A DNA stretch of 16,134 bases from assembly GCA_007129775.1 (NCBI GenBank), contig SKUV01000144.1:1-16134 (forward strand), written 5' to 3'. This stretch comes from Paracoccaceae bacterium. GTDB lineage: Bacteria > Pseudomonadota > Alphaproteobacteria > Rhodobacterales > Rhodobacteraceae. Below, in pieces: positions 7,021 to 13,490 of this stretch; the stretch's first letter is position 1, and each line of letters begins with the position of its first letter. The notes under the pieces are model-generated. The model had not been told where the DNA came from, did not search any database, and saw nothing but the letters and a program-made list of their open reading frames with translations. The position numbers and the translations under genes were made by a program.

Positions 7021-7038
7021 AAAAGTGTCGACACATTT
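7021..7038. promoter_or_regulatory. 18-bp palindromic operator candidate downstream of the lyase promoter
   Basis: AAAAGTGTCGACACATTT is palindromic at eight of nine base pairs, with a perfect inner GTGTCGACAC (7025-7034). It would start about 19 bases after the predicted plus-strand transcription start, where a bound repressor would block elongation. Spaced TTGTC/GACAA-like palindromes are typical of GntR/FCD regulators, so that family is a reasonable guess. It shares nine of ten bases of its core with the site at 6941-6950. Confidence 0.5.
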
Positions 7039-7120
7039 GCGGGCGCGACCGCAAGGCGGGCCGAAGGCGCGCGGCGGACGTCGCACCGGCGGGAACGATC
7101 CGGGCGCGCGACACCGGGGA

Positions 7121-7144
7121 GGGCCGTTTTTGCGGGGGCGGCCC
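7121..7144 (+). promoter_or_regulatory. Leader hairpin before the lyase gene
   Basis: GGGCCG (7121-7126) and CGGCCC (7139-7144) can pair around a 12-base loop that begins with a run of T. The hairpin ends only a few bases before the AGGGGA Shine-Dalgarno (7152-7157). It could affect translation start, but at this GC content it may also be chance. Confidence 0.25.
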
Positions 7145-7165
7145 GACAACGAGGGGACAGGCGTC

Positions 7166-8119
7166 ATGAAGGCAACAGCACGGTTTCGCGAACTCCTGGC
7201 CGGTGACGACATCCTCGTCTCGCCCGGGGTCTATGACGGCTACAGCGCGCGACTGGTGGAGCGGGCGGGCTTCAAGACGACCTGCACCACCGGCGCGGGG
7301 CTCGCCAATGCCCGCATGGGGTTCGAGGATGTGGGCATCATGGGGCTGAGCGACAATCTGGAGGCCTGCCGGATGATCGCATCGGCAGTGTCGATCCCGG
7401 TCATGGCCGATGCCGATACCGGCTATGGCAACCCCGCCACCGTCTGGCACAGCGCCCGGCTGTTCGAACAGACCGGGGTGGTGGGCATCAATATCGAGGA
7501 TCAGGTCAGCCCCAAGCGCTGCGGCCATATGGCCGGCAAGGACATCATCGACGCGCGCGAGATGGCGCGCAAGATCGAGGCCGCCTGCGACGCCCGACAG
7601 GACGATGATTTCGTCATCCTCGCACGGACCGACGCCATCGCGATCGAGGGGCTGGAGGGCGCGATCCGGCGCGCGAAGCTTTACCAGAAGGCCGGGGCGG
7701 ACCTGATCTTTCCCGATGCGGTCAAGACCGAAGACCAGATCAAGGCGCTGGTCGATGCGCTGGAGATCCCCTTGTCGATCAACATGGGCTTCGGGCTGCG
7801 CTCGCGCCCCACCACGCCGCTGATCCCCATCGCGCGGATGCACGCGCTTGGCGTGCGCCGCGTCACCCTGCCCCGGATGCTACCGGCGGCGGCGCTGCGG
7901 GGGATGCAGAACGCGCTCGCCCTGCTGCAGGAGACGACCCCCACCGGCAAGACGGTCGACCGCCCGGACATGCTGATGTCGATCGAAGAAATCTGGGATC
8001 TGATGGATCTGGCCGATTATTCGCGGCTGGAGGCGCGGTTCAACGATCTCGACGGGGTCGAACTGCCCGACGATACGGCCGATGGGCGGCCCGGGCCGGC
8101 CGGGACCTCCGGCCTCTGA
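7166..8119 (+). CDS. Isocitrate lyase/PEP mutase superfamily lyase
   Basis: A 317-residue TIM-barrel enzyme of the isocitrate lyase/PEP mutase superfamily, which makes or breaks C-C (or P-C) bonds next to a carboxylate using Mg2+. Visible are SPGVYDGYSARLVERAGF at the N-terminus, the Mg-binding DADTGYGN (D82, D84), and PKRCGHMAGK with the catalytic loop cysteine C119, which marks C-C lyases rather than PEP mutase. ILARTDA follows. The usual NMxExG substrate loop of 2-methylisocitrate and dimethylmalate lyases reads NMGFGLRSRPTTP here (N206), so the glutamate is missing; and FPEA is FPDA. The substrate is therefore probably different: a malate, citrate or oxaloacetate derivative. The start is supported by AGGGGA at 7152-7157. 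It is followed by a DLH-family gene 54 bp downstream and is divergent from the aconitase-family gene. Confidence 0.88.
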   Translation: MKATARFRELLAGDDILVSPGVYDGYSARLVERAGFKTTCTTGAGLANARMGFEDVGIMGLSDNLEACRMIASAVSIPVMADADTGYGNPATVWHSARLFEQTGVVGINIEDQVSPKRCGHMAGKDIIDAREMARKIEAACDARQDDDFVILARTDAIAIEGLEGAIRRAKLYQKAGADLIFPDAVKTEDQIKALVDALEIPLSINMGFGLRSRPTTPLIPIARMHALGVRRVTLPRMLPAAALRGMQNALALLQETTPTGKTVDRPDMLMSIEEIWDLMDLADYSRLEARFNDLDGVELPDDTADGRPGPAGTSGL

Positions 8120-8173
8120 ACCGGGGCGGCGAGGCGCTCCGGTCAAGGCGCATATCAACGAAAGGCGTGCAAA

Positions 8174-8872
8174 ATGGCAGCAGAGTTCATCGATATTCCC
8201 TCCGGTGACGGCCGGACCTTCGCCGCCTATCACAGCCCGCCGCCCGACGGCACGGGCCCGCTGATCGTCCTGTGTCAGGAGATTTTCGGCATCAACCGGC
8301 ATATCCGGGAGGTCGCGGATCAATGGGCCTCGCTGGGTTATCACGTGCTGGCGCCCGATCTGTTCTGGCGGCTGGAGCAGCGGGTGGAGCTTGGCTTCGA
8401 GGGCGCGGATCTGGAAAAGGCCCGGGCGCTCTATGCCCGGCTGGATATCGACGGGGCGATTGCCGATGTGCTGCGCACGATGGAGCATGGCGCGCGGCTC
8501 GCCGGCACCAGCGGCAAGGTCGGGCTTCTGGGGTTCTGTTTCGGCGGCAAGCTGATCTATCTCTGCGCCGAGGCGGGCTCGCCTGATTGCGCCATCGGAT
8601 ATTACGGCGTCGGGCTGGAGAAGATGCTGGACAGGCTCGGCGGGATCGACTGCCCGCTGCTGCTGCATTTCGGCGCCGAGGATGGCGCGACGCCGCGCGA
8701 GGCGACCGACGCGGTTGCCGGGGCCGTGGGGGCGCGCCCGGGCAGCGCCGTCCATGTCTATCCCGGCGCGCTGCACGGCTTCAACAACTGGCGCAAGAAG
8801 ACGTTCAACGCCCCGGAATCGCAAAAGGCCTTCGCCCGGTCGCTGGCATTCGCGCGGGCGACGCTGGGGTGA
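8174..8872 (+). CDS. Dienelactone hydrolase family protein
   Basis: A 232-residue alpha/beta hydrolase of the dienelactone hydrolase family. All four key residues are present at nearly the positions known for Pseudomonas DLH: E36 (LCQEIFG), nucleophile C122 (GFCFGGK), D170 (GAEDGAT) and H201 (ALHGFNNW). The cysteine nucleophile suggests activity on small lactones or activated esters; the true substrate is unknown. The start at 8174 has GAAAGG at 8160-8165. It lies 54 bp after the lyase on the same strand, very likely one operon, and runs convergent with murQ. In this context it might hydrolyse a lactone of the carboxylic acid handled by the two neighbouring enzymes; that is inference. Confidence 0.88.
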   Translation: MAAEFIDIPSGDGRTFAAYHSPPPDGTGPLIVLCQEIFGINRHIREVADQWASLGYHVLAPDLFWRLEQRVELGFEGADLEKARALYARLDIDGAIADVLRTMEHGARLAGTSGKVGLLGFCFGGKLIYLCAEAGSPDCAIGYYGVGLEKMLDRLGGIDCPLLLHFGAEDGATPREATDAVAGAVGARPGSAVHVYPGALHGFNNWRKKTFNAPESQKAFARSLAFARATLG

Positions 8873-8918
8873 TGCGCAAAGCGGCGGCGTGGCGGATCGG
8901 TCGCGGTCATCCGGACGT

Positions 8919-8950
8919 GGCCGGGATTTGGCCGGGATTTGGCCGGGATG
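8919..8950. repeat. 11-bp tandem repeat, 2.9 copies
   Basis: GGCCGGGATTT occurs at 8919-8929 and 8930-8940, with a third, incomplete copy at 8941-8950. It lies in the non-coding gap between the convergent DLH-family and murQ genes, and nothing suggests a function. Confidence 0.9.
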
Positions 8951-8970
8951 AAGCGCCCGCTTCCGATGTT

Positions 8971-9037
8971 GCGGGCGACTGCCCGCGGCCATCCGTGGCC
9001 CACGTGTTGCGATGGCTCGATGGCCGCCTGCCGGCCA
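8971..9037. terminator. Two hairpins between convergent genes
   Basis: GCGGGC (8971-8976) pairs with GCCCGC (8981-8986) over a 4-base loop. TGGCCG (9021-9026) pairs with CGGCCA (9032-9037) over a 5-base loop. They sit between the stop codons of the DLH-family gene and murQ, where a bidirectional terminator is expected. Neither has a T-run, so intrinsic termination is uncertain. Confidence 0.3.
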
Positions 9038-9060
9038 TCCCCGGCCTCCGCATCGCCGGC

Positions 9061-9939
9061 TCAGGCCAGCGCCGTGCGCAGGTTGCCGCCGGCGGCCTCC
9101 AGCCGCGACCGGGCCGCGCCGGCCTCCAGCCCCAGCGCCAGCATAACCACCGCCACCTTGATCGTGCCGCCCGCCGCATGCAGCGCCGCCTCTGCCGCGT
9201 CCGGCGCGGCGCCGGTCAGGTCGGCCACCATGGCGACGGCGCGGGCCTGCAGTTTGGCGTTGGTCGGGCGCATCTCGACCATCCGGCCGCGATAGACCAG
9301 CCCCAGCCGCAGCATCACCCCCGTGGACAGGCAGTTGAGCACCGCCTTCTGGGCCGTGCCCGCCTTGAGCCGGGTGGAGCCCGCAACAACCTCGGCCCCG
9401 GTCGGCGCCAGCAGCGCGATCTCGCAGACCTCGCCCAGCCGCCCGCCCGGGTTGTTGAAAACCCCGATGGTCAGCGCGCCGGCAGCGCGGGCATGGGCCA
9501 GCCCCGCCACGGTATAGGGCGTGCGCCCCGAGGCGGCGACGCCCACCGCCACATCCGCCGGCCCCACTCCGGCCGCCTGCAGGGCCGCCACGGCGGCGGC
9601 GCCGTCATCCTCGGCCCCCTCGATCGCCTCGGTGAAGGCGCGCTGCCCGCCGGCCATGAGCGACAGCGCCCGCTCGGCCGACCAGGAGAAGGTCGGCGCC
9701 AGTTCCGCCGCATCCTGCGTGGCGATCCGCCCCGAGGTGCCGGCGCCCAGATAGATCAGCCGCCCGCCCGCGCGCAGCCGCCCAGCCGCCGCCTCGATCG
9801 CGTCCGCCAGTTCGGCGCGCAGGCCATGGACCGCCGCAATCGCCGCCATCTGCGATTCGATCAGCGCCTCGACCATATCGGGCAGGGGCCAGTCCTCGAT
9901 CCCGTGATAGCGGCTGGCGGCGGTTTCGGTGGTGCTCAT
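9061..9939 (-). CDS. murQ: N-acetylmuramic acid 6-phosphate etherase
   Basis: A 292-residue SIS-domain enzyme that cleaves the D-lactyl ether of MurNAc-6-phosphate, giving GlcNAc-6-phosphate and D-lactate in cell-wall sugar salvage. The N-terminal TET motif (MSTTETAASRY), GAGTSGRIATQDAAELAPTF and the later GVAASGRTPY and LKAGTAQKAVLN stretches are typical of MurQ. E79 and E110 match the catalytic pair of E. coli MurQ (E83 and E114) in spacing. Length is normal. The ATG overlaps the stop codon of the upstream kinase gene in an ATGA (9936-9939), so translation is probably coupled. Confidence 0.95.
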   Translation of the reverse strand: MSTTETAASRYHGIEDWPLPDMVEALIESQMAAIAAVHGLRAELADAIEAAAGRLRAGGRLIYLGAGTSGRIATQDAAELAPTFSWSAERALSLMAGGQRAFTEAIEGAEDDGAAAVAALQAAGVGPADVAVGVAASGRTPYTVAGLAHARAAGALTIGVFNNPGGRLGEVCEIALLAPTGAEVVAGSTRLKAGTAQKAVLNCLSTGVMLRLGLVYRGRMVEMRPTNAKLQARAVAMVADLTGAAPDAAEAALHAAGGTIKVAVVMLALGLEAGAARSRLEAAGGNLRTALA

Positions 9940-10916
9940 GGCCTGCGTGCTCCGTGCTGTGAAAAGGCGCCCTGCGGGGCCGAATGCTGCCGGTGGGCCA
10001 TCCGCGCCGCATGCCGGGCGGACGCGATCTCCGGATAGCTGATCTCGGCATCGGGCAGCGCCGCCTCAACGCCCGCGCGCACCGCCGGGTGCAGCCGCAG
10101 CACGCCCCCGACGGCAACCAGCGGCGCCGGCCCATGGCGCCCGATCAGCGCCGCGCCCAGCCGGCCAAGCTCCGCCCCAGCGCGGTGCAGCAGCTCGACC
10201 GCCAGCGCATCGCCTTCCCGCGCGGCCTCGGCCACGGCATTGGCCAGCATACCGATCCGCCCCCGGTCGCCGCCATAGACAAAGGCGCGCGTGTGCTCCC
10301 ATTCCGCCCCGCCCATCGCCGCAAAGAGCGCTGCCGCCAACTTTTCGGCCCCGGCCGGCCGGCCATGGGCGTCGATCCGGCGATAGATCGCGTCGAGCGC
10401 GCGCAGCGCGATCCAGCAGCCCGAGCCGCCGTCGTCGATCACATGGCCGCGCCCGCCGACCGGATGCGCCCGTCCCGCCGCATCGACGCTGACCCCGGCC
10501 GAACCGGTGCCCGCCGCCACCAGATGGCCCGGCCCGCCCTGCGGAAAGGCCGCGTGCCATGCCAGCACCAGATCGTTGAGCACCAGCATCGGCCCTGTGT
10601 CCGGCAGGGCATCCCGCAGGCAGGCCATGACCTCGGGCGCGGGGCCCGTGCCGATTCCCGTCACCCCGAGGCAGGCGCGCGCGATCCCCGGCGCGCCAAG
10701 TGCCCGCAGCCGTTCCGGCACACCGGCCAGCGCGCGGCCGAAGGCCTCCCGCGCGGCGGTATCGAACAAAAGGCCCGTGGCCCCGGGCCCGGTGCCCGCG
10801 CCGATCTCGGCGCCGGCAGCGTTCAGAAGCACCCAGCGCGTGGCCGTGCCGCCCATATCCACCCCGAGAAAGACCGCCGGCGCCGCGCCCTGCCCCTGTC
10901 GCACGTTCCCGCTCAC
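9936..10916 (-). CDS. BadF/BadG-type amino-sugar kinase, probable MurNAc/GlcNAc kinase
   Basis: A 326-residue ASKHA-fold kinase of the BadF/BadG/BcrA/BcrD type. FLGVDMGGTATRWVLL (phosphate-1 motif, D20 and GG) opens the protein; LVLNDLVLAW, HLVAAGTGSAGV and GGRGHVIDDGGSGCWI follow, as in N-acetylhexosamine kinases. Coupling to murQ makes N-acetylmuramic acid the likely substrate, like clostridial MurK, which phosphorylates MurNAc and GlcNAc; plain GlcNAc kinase is the alternative. I chose GTG at 10916: it has AGGGGA at 10925-10930, eight bases upstream, and gives a natural N-terminus. The frame is open to an ATG at 11099, but those extra 61 residues have no family similarity and run through the promoter region. 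No 1,6-anhydro-MurNAc kinase or sugar transporter is nearby. Confidence 0.85.
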   Translation of the reverse strand: MSGNVRQGQGAAPAVFLGVDMGGTATRWVLLNAAGAEIGAGTGPGATGLLFDTAAREAFGRALAGVPERLRALGAPGIARACLGVTGIGTGPAPEVMACLRDALPDTGPMLVLNDLVLAWHAAFPQGGPGHLVAAGTGSAGVSVDAAGRAHPVGGRGHVIDDGGSGCWIALRALDAIYRRIDAHGRPAGAEKLAAALFAAMGGAEWEHTRAFVYGGDRGRIGMLANAVAEAAREGDALAVELLHRAGAELGRLGAALIGRHGPAPLVAVGGVLRLHPAVRAGVEAALPDAEISYPEIASARHAARMAHRQHSAPQGAFSQHGARRP

Positions 10917-11154
10917 CCGCCGATTCCCCTGACGACCGCCCGCGCGTTCGAGCGCCGGAATGACGGCACTGTGCCGAGGGCGGCGACGAATTGCAACCAA
11001 CGTAATACCACTTGCGAGGAACGTGCGCGCTGAGCCGGTCGCTTCGCCACCGGTCGCCTGACTGGTCATACTTTGGTCTCGGACAGGCTGGCGCGGCACG
11101 CTTGCGGGCGCGGAGCGGCGCGGCTATGGGGGGGCGGGCAACAGGGGACATGCC
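10917..11154. other. Divergent intergenic region between the kinase and ThiE-fold genes
   Basis: A gap of 238 bp should contain both promoters, but I cannot point to a convincing -35/-10 pair on either strand; the AT-richer block at 10988-11012 and the CATACT at 11067-11072 are the best places to look. CCGGTCGC is directly repeated at 11035-11042 and 11050-11057, 15 bp apart, and TGAC-N2-GTCA (11059-11068) follows. This arrangement could hold an operator. Confidence 0.5.
10964..10976. promoter_or_regulatory. 13-bp perfect palindrome in the kinase leader
   Basis: CGGCAC-T-GTGCCG is a perfect inverted repeat around one central base, about 48 bases upstream of the kinase GTG. It may be an operator for the kinase-murQ operon. 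No regulator gene (MurR-like RpiR or GntR) is in the window. Confidence 0.35.
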
Positions 11155-11808
11155 ATGACCGATGCCGCCAATGCAGACGGGCCCGAAGCCGGGCCGCCGC
11201 AGATCTACCTCGTCACACCGCCGGCCTTCGAGCCCGAAGAATTCGCCCCCCTGCTCGAACGGGTGCTCGACAGCGTGCCCGTCGCCTGCCTGCGCCTGTC
11301 CATGGCCAGCACGGACGAGACAGCGGTCGCGCGGGCGGCAGATGCGCTGCGCGCAATCGCCCATGCCCGCGACGTGGCCATCGTGATCGCGCAGCATCTG
11401 CAACTGGTGCAGCCTCTGGGGCTCGACGGGGTGCATTTCGACGACGGCGCGCGCAAGGTCCGGCGCGCGCGCGAGGTGCTGGGCGGCGATGCTATCGTGG
11501 GCGCCTTCTGCGGCGCGAGCCGCCATGCGGGCATGACCGCCGGCGAGACCGGCGCCGATTACGTGGCCTTCGGCCCGGTGGGCGAGACCGCGCTGGGCGA
11601 CGGCAGCCGCGCCCCGCGCGATCTGTTCGAATTCTGGTCCGAGGCGATCGAGGTGCCGGTGGTGGCGGAGGGCGCGCTGAGCCGCGCCCTTGCCGCCGAT
11701 ATGGCCGCGATCACGGATTTCGTCGCGCTGGGCGAAGAGATCTGGCGCACCGATGACCCGGTGGCGGAACTGCGCGCTTACAGGGCGGCGCTCGAGAACC
11801 GGGGCTGA
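11155..11808 (+). CDS. ThiE/TenI-fold protein, probably not a standard thiamine phosphate synthase
   Basis: A 217-residue protein with the thiamine phosphate synthase (ThiE/TenI) TIM-barrel signature: IYLVTPP at the start, LQLVQPLGLDGVHF mid-protein, and ADYVAFGPVGET. It has lost the residues that define ThiE. The QLRxK motif reads CLRLSM, the GVHLGQxD motif reads GVHFDDGA, and the FGPxxPTxTK pyrophosphate-binding motif reads FGPVGETALGDG. Coupling of thiazole phosphate with HMP-pyrophosphate is thus doubtful, and a distinct role is likely. No thiC, thiG, thiD or thiO gene is nearby. The start is supported by AGGGGA at 11143-11148. It stands alone, divergent from the kinase-murQ operon. Confidence 0.78.
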   Translation: MTDAANADGPEAGPPQIYLVTPPAFEPEEFAPLLERVLDSVPVACLRLSMASTDETAVARAADALRAIAHARDVAIVIAQHLQLVQPLGLDGVHFDDGARKVRRAREVLGGDAIVGAFCGASRHAGMTAGETGADYVAFGPVGETALGDGSRAPRDLFEFWSEAIEVPVVAEGALSRALAADMAAITDFVALGEEIWRTDDPVAELRAYRAALENRG

Positions 11809-11815
11809 GCCCCGG
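11799..11815 (+). terminator. Palindrome spanning the stop codon of the ThiE-fold gene
   Basis: CCGGGGCT-G-AGCCCCGG is a perfect 17-bp palindrome. As RNA it gives a 7-bp all-GC stem whose 3-base loop is the TGA stop codon (11806-11808). It is followed by CCAGCACGGTTTGG without a clear T-run, so it may slow or stop transcription only partly, or protect the 3' end. Confidence 0.4.
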
Positions 11816-11960
11816 CCAGCACGGTTTGGCCCCGGCTTTCCGCGCCCCTGCCGGCCCGCGATGGTGTATGCTGGACGCGCACCGCCCCGGCAGCAGCATG
11901 CCCCGGGCTGAGCCAACCGCGCCGCGCCCCGGCCGCGCCCCGAAAACGGAGCCTTACCCG

Positions 11961-13442
11961 ATGACCCGTGTCTTCATGGCGACGCTTGCCACGGAAACCA
12001 ACACCTTCGCCTCCTTCCCCACCGATCTGGCCGATTTCCGATCCCGCCTCTGGGCCGAGGAGGGCGCCGAAGCGGTGGCGCCGAGCGCCGGCACGGCGCC
12101 GGTGCGGCACTGGCTCAAGCGCGCCCGCGCGCTCGGCTGGGAGGTGGTGGAGGGGCTGCACGCCCGCGCCGCGCCCTCGGGCACCACCACGCGCGCGGCT
12201 TATGAATTCATGCGCGACCGTATCCTTGCCGATCTGCGCGCGGCCGGTCCGGTGGATGCGGTGCTATTGTATCTGCACGGCGCCATGGTGGCCGAGGGCT
12301 ACGACGATTGCGAAAGCGATCTGGTCACCCGCATCCGCGAGATCACCGGCCCCGCCACCCGCATCGGGGTAGAGCTTGACCTGCACGCCAATCTCGACCA
12401 GCCGCTGCTGGATGCGGCCGATGTGGTTGTGATGTTCAAAGCCTATCCCCATACCGACTATGTGGACCGGGCCGAGGATCTGTTTCGGCTGATCGAACGC
12501 TGTCTGGCCGGCGAGATCGACCCGGTGATGGCGCTTTTCGATTGCCGGGTGATGGGTATCTTTCCCTGCACAAGGCCCGGCCCGATGGTGGAATTCACTC
12601 AGGCCATGTTCGATGCCGAGGGGCGCGACGGGATTCTGTCGCTCTCGCTCAACCACGGCTTTCCGTGGACGGATGTGCCCATCGCCGGGGCCAGGATGCT
12701 TGCCGTCGCCGATGGCGACAGGGCGGTGGCCGAGCGTGCCGCGCGGGAATTCGGCGAACGGTTCTACGATTGCCGCGCCGAGGCGGCGCTGCCCTTCACC
12801 CCCTTCGACGCGGCCATGGCGGAGGCGCGGATCAAGGGCGACAAGCCGCTTCTGCTGGCCGATATCGCCGATCAGGTGGGCAGCGGCGCACCCGGGGATA
12901 CGACCCATGTGCTGCGCGCGCTGCTGGAGGCAGGGATCAGCAATGCCGCCGTCGTGCCCCTGTGGGATCCGGCGGCCGTGGCGATCTGTTTCAAGGCCGG
13001 CACCGGGGCGCGGCTGCACATGCGGATCGGCGGCAAGCACGAGCCCTTTTCCGGCCCGCCGCTGGATGCCGAGACCGAAATCGGCCTGCTGGTGCGCGAT
13101 GCCGAACAGCCCCAGATCGGCGGCGACAGGACGGGGCTTGGCGATATCGCGGTGGTCCATGTCGCGGGCATCGAAGTGTTGCTGACCAGCAAGCGCTGCA
13201 ACATCTACCTGCCCGAGATGTTCGCGCAATTCGGCATCTCCATCGCCGACAAGCAGGTGATCGCCATCAAGAACCTCTACAAGCACACCGATGTCTTCGC
13301 GCCGCTGGTGCGCAAGCAGCTTTATGTCGCCGCCCCGGGCACCAGCAATCCGAACTGGCACGAACTGCCCTTTCGCCGCCTGGCCCGGCCGATCTGGCCG
13401 CTCGATCCCGACCCGCTGGGCCGCGACGGCCGCACGGCTTGA
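11961..13442 (+). CDS. M81 family metallopeptidase (MlrC-like)
   Basis: A 493-residue, full-length M81 protein with the N-terminal MlrC domain and the MlrC C-terminal domain. MlrC of sphingomonads is a zinc enzyme in microcystin breakdown, but most relatives occur in bacteria that do not degrade microcystin and act on unknown amides or peptides. E12 (ATETNTF), D140 and H142 (GVELDLHAN) and H164 (AYPHTDY) have exactly the spacing of E56, D184, H186 and H208 that I recall for MlrC. LYLHGAM and IADQVGSGAPGDTTHVL are further family marks. The ATG at 11961 is chosen for family fit and the CGGAG at 11947-11951; the frame is open to 11826, but those residues look non-coding. It stands without the transporter or deacylase genes that often accompany M81 proteins, and the substrate is unknown. 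Confidence 0.9.
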   Translation: MTRVFMATLATETNTFASFPTDLADFRSRLWAEEGAEAVAPSAGTAPVRHWLKRARALGWEVVEGLHARAAPSGTTTRAAYEFMRDRILADLRAAGPVDAVLLYLHGAMVAEGYDDCESDLVTRIREITGPATRIGVELDLHANLDQPLLDAADVVVMFKAYPHTDYVDRAEDLFRLIERCLAGEIDPVMALFDCRVMGIFPCTRPGPMVEFTQAMFDAEGRDGILSLSLNHGFPWTDVPIAGARMLAVADGDRAVAERAAREFGERFYDCRAEAALPFTPFDAAMAEARIKGDKPLLLADIADQVGSGAPGDTTHVLRALLEAGISNAAVVPLWDPAAVAICFKAGTGARLHMRIGGKHEPFSGPPLDAETEIGLLVRDAEQPQIGGDRTGLGDIAVVHVAGIEVLLTSKRCNIYLPEMFAQFGISIADKQVIAIKNLYKHTDVFAPLVRKQLYVAAPGTSNPNWHELPFRRLARPIWPLDPDPLGRDGRTA

Positions 13443-13459
13443 CGCAAGGCACGGCTTGA
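13432..13459. repeat. 11-bp direct repeat at the end of the M81 gene
   Basis: GCACGGCTTGA occurs at 13432-13442 and 13449-13459, a 17-bp period. The first copy contains the M81 stop codon and the second lies in the 48-bp gap before the hydrolase gene. It looks like a small local duplication. Confidence 0.8.
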
Positions 13460-13490
13460 AGCGCGGGCCGGGGCTTGCCACCTTGGGGGC

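Noticed and set aside
6914..7843. Long N-terminal extension of the aconitase-family frame
   Set aside because: The frame stays open upstream but crosses the promoter region and runs antisense to the lyase gene. AcnA-type proteins end near the length given by the ATG at 6913.
10917..11099. Upstream ATG for the kinase
   Set aside because: The extra residues have no similarity to BadF-type kinases, and the GTG at 10916 has a well-placed AGGGGA and starts just before the phosphate-binding motif.
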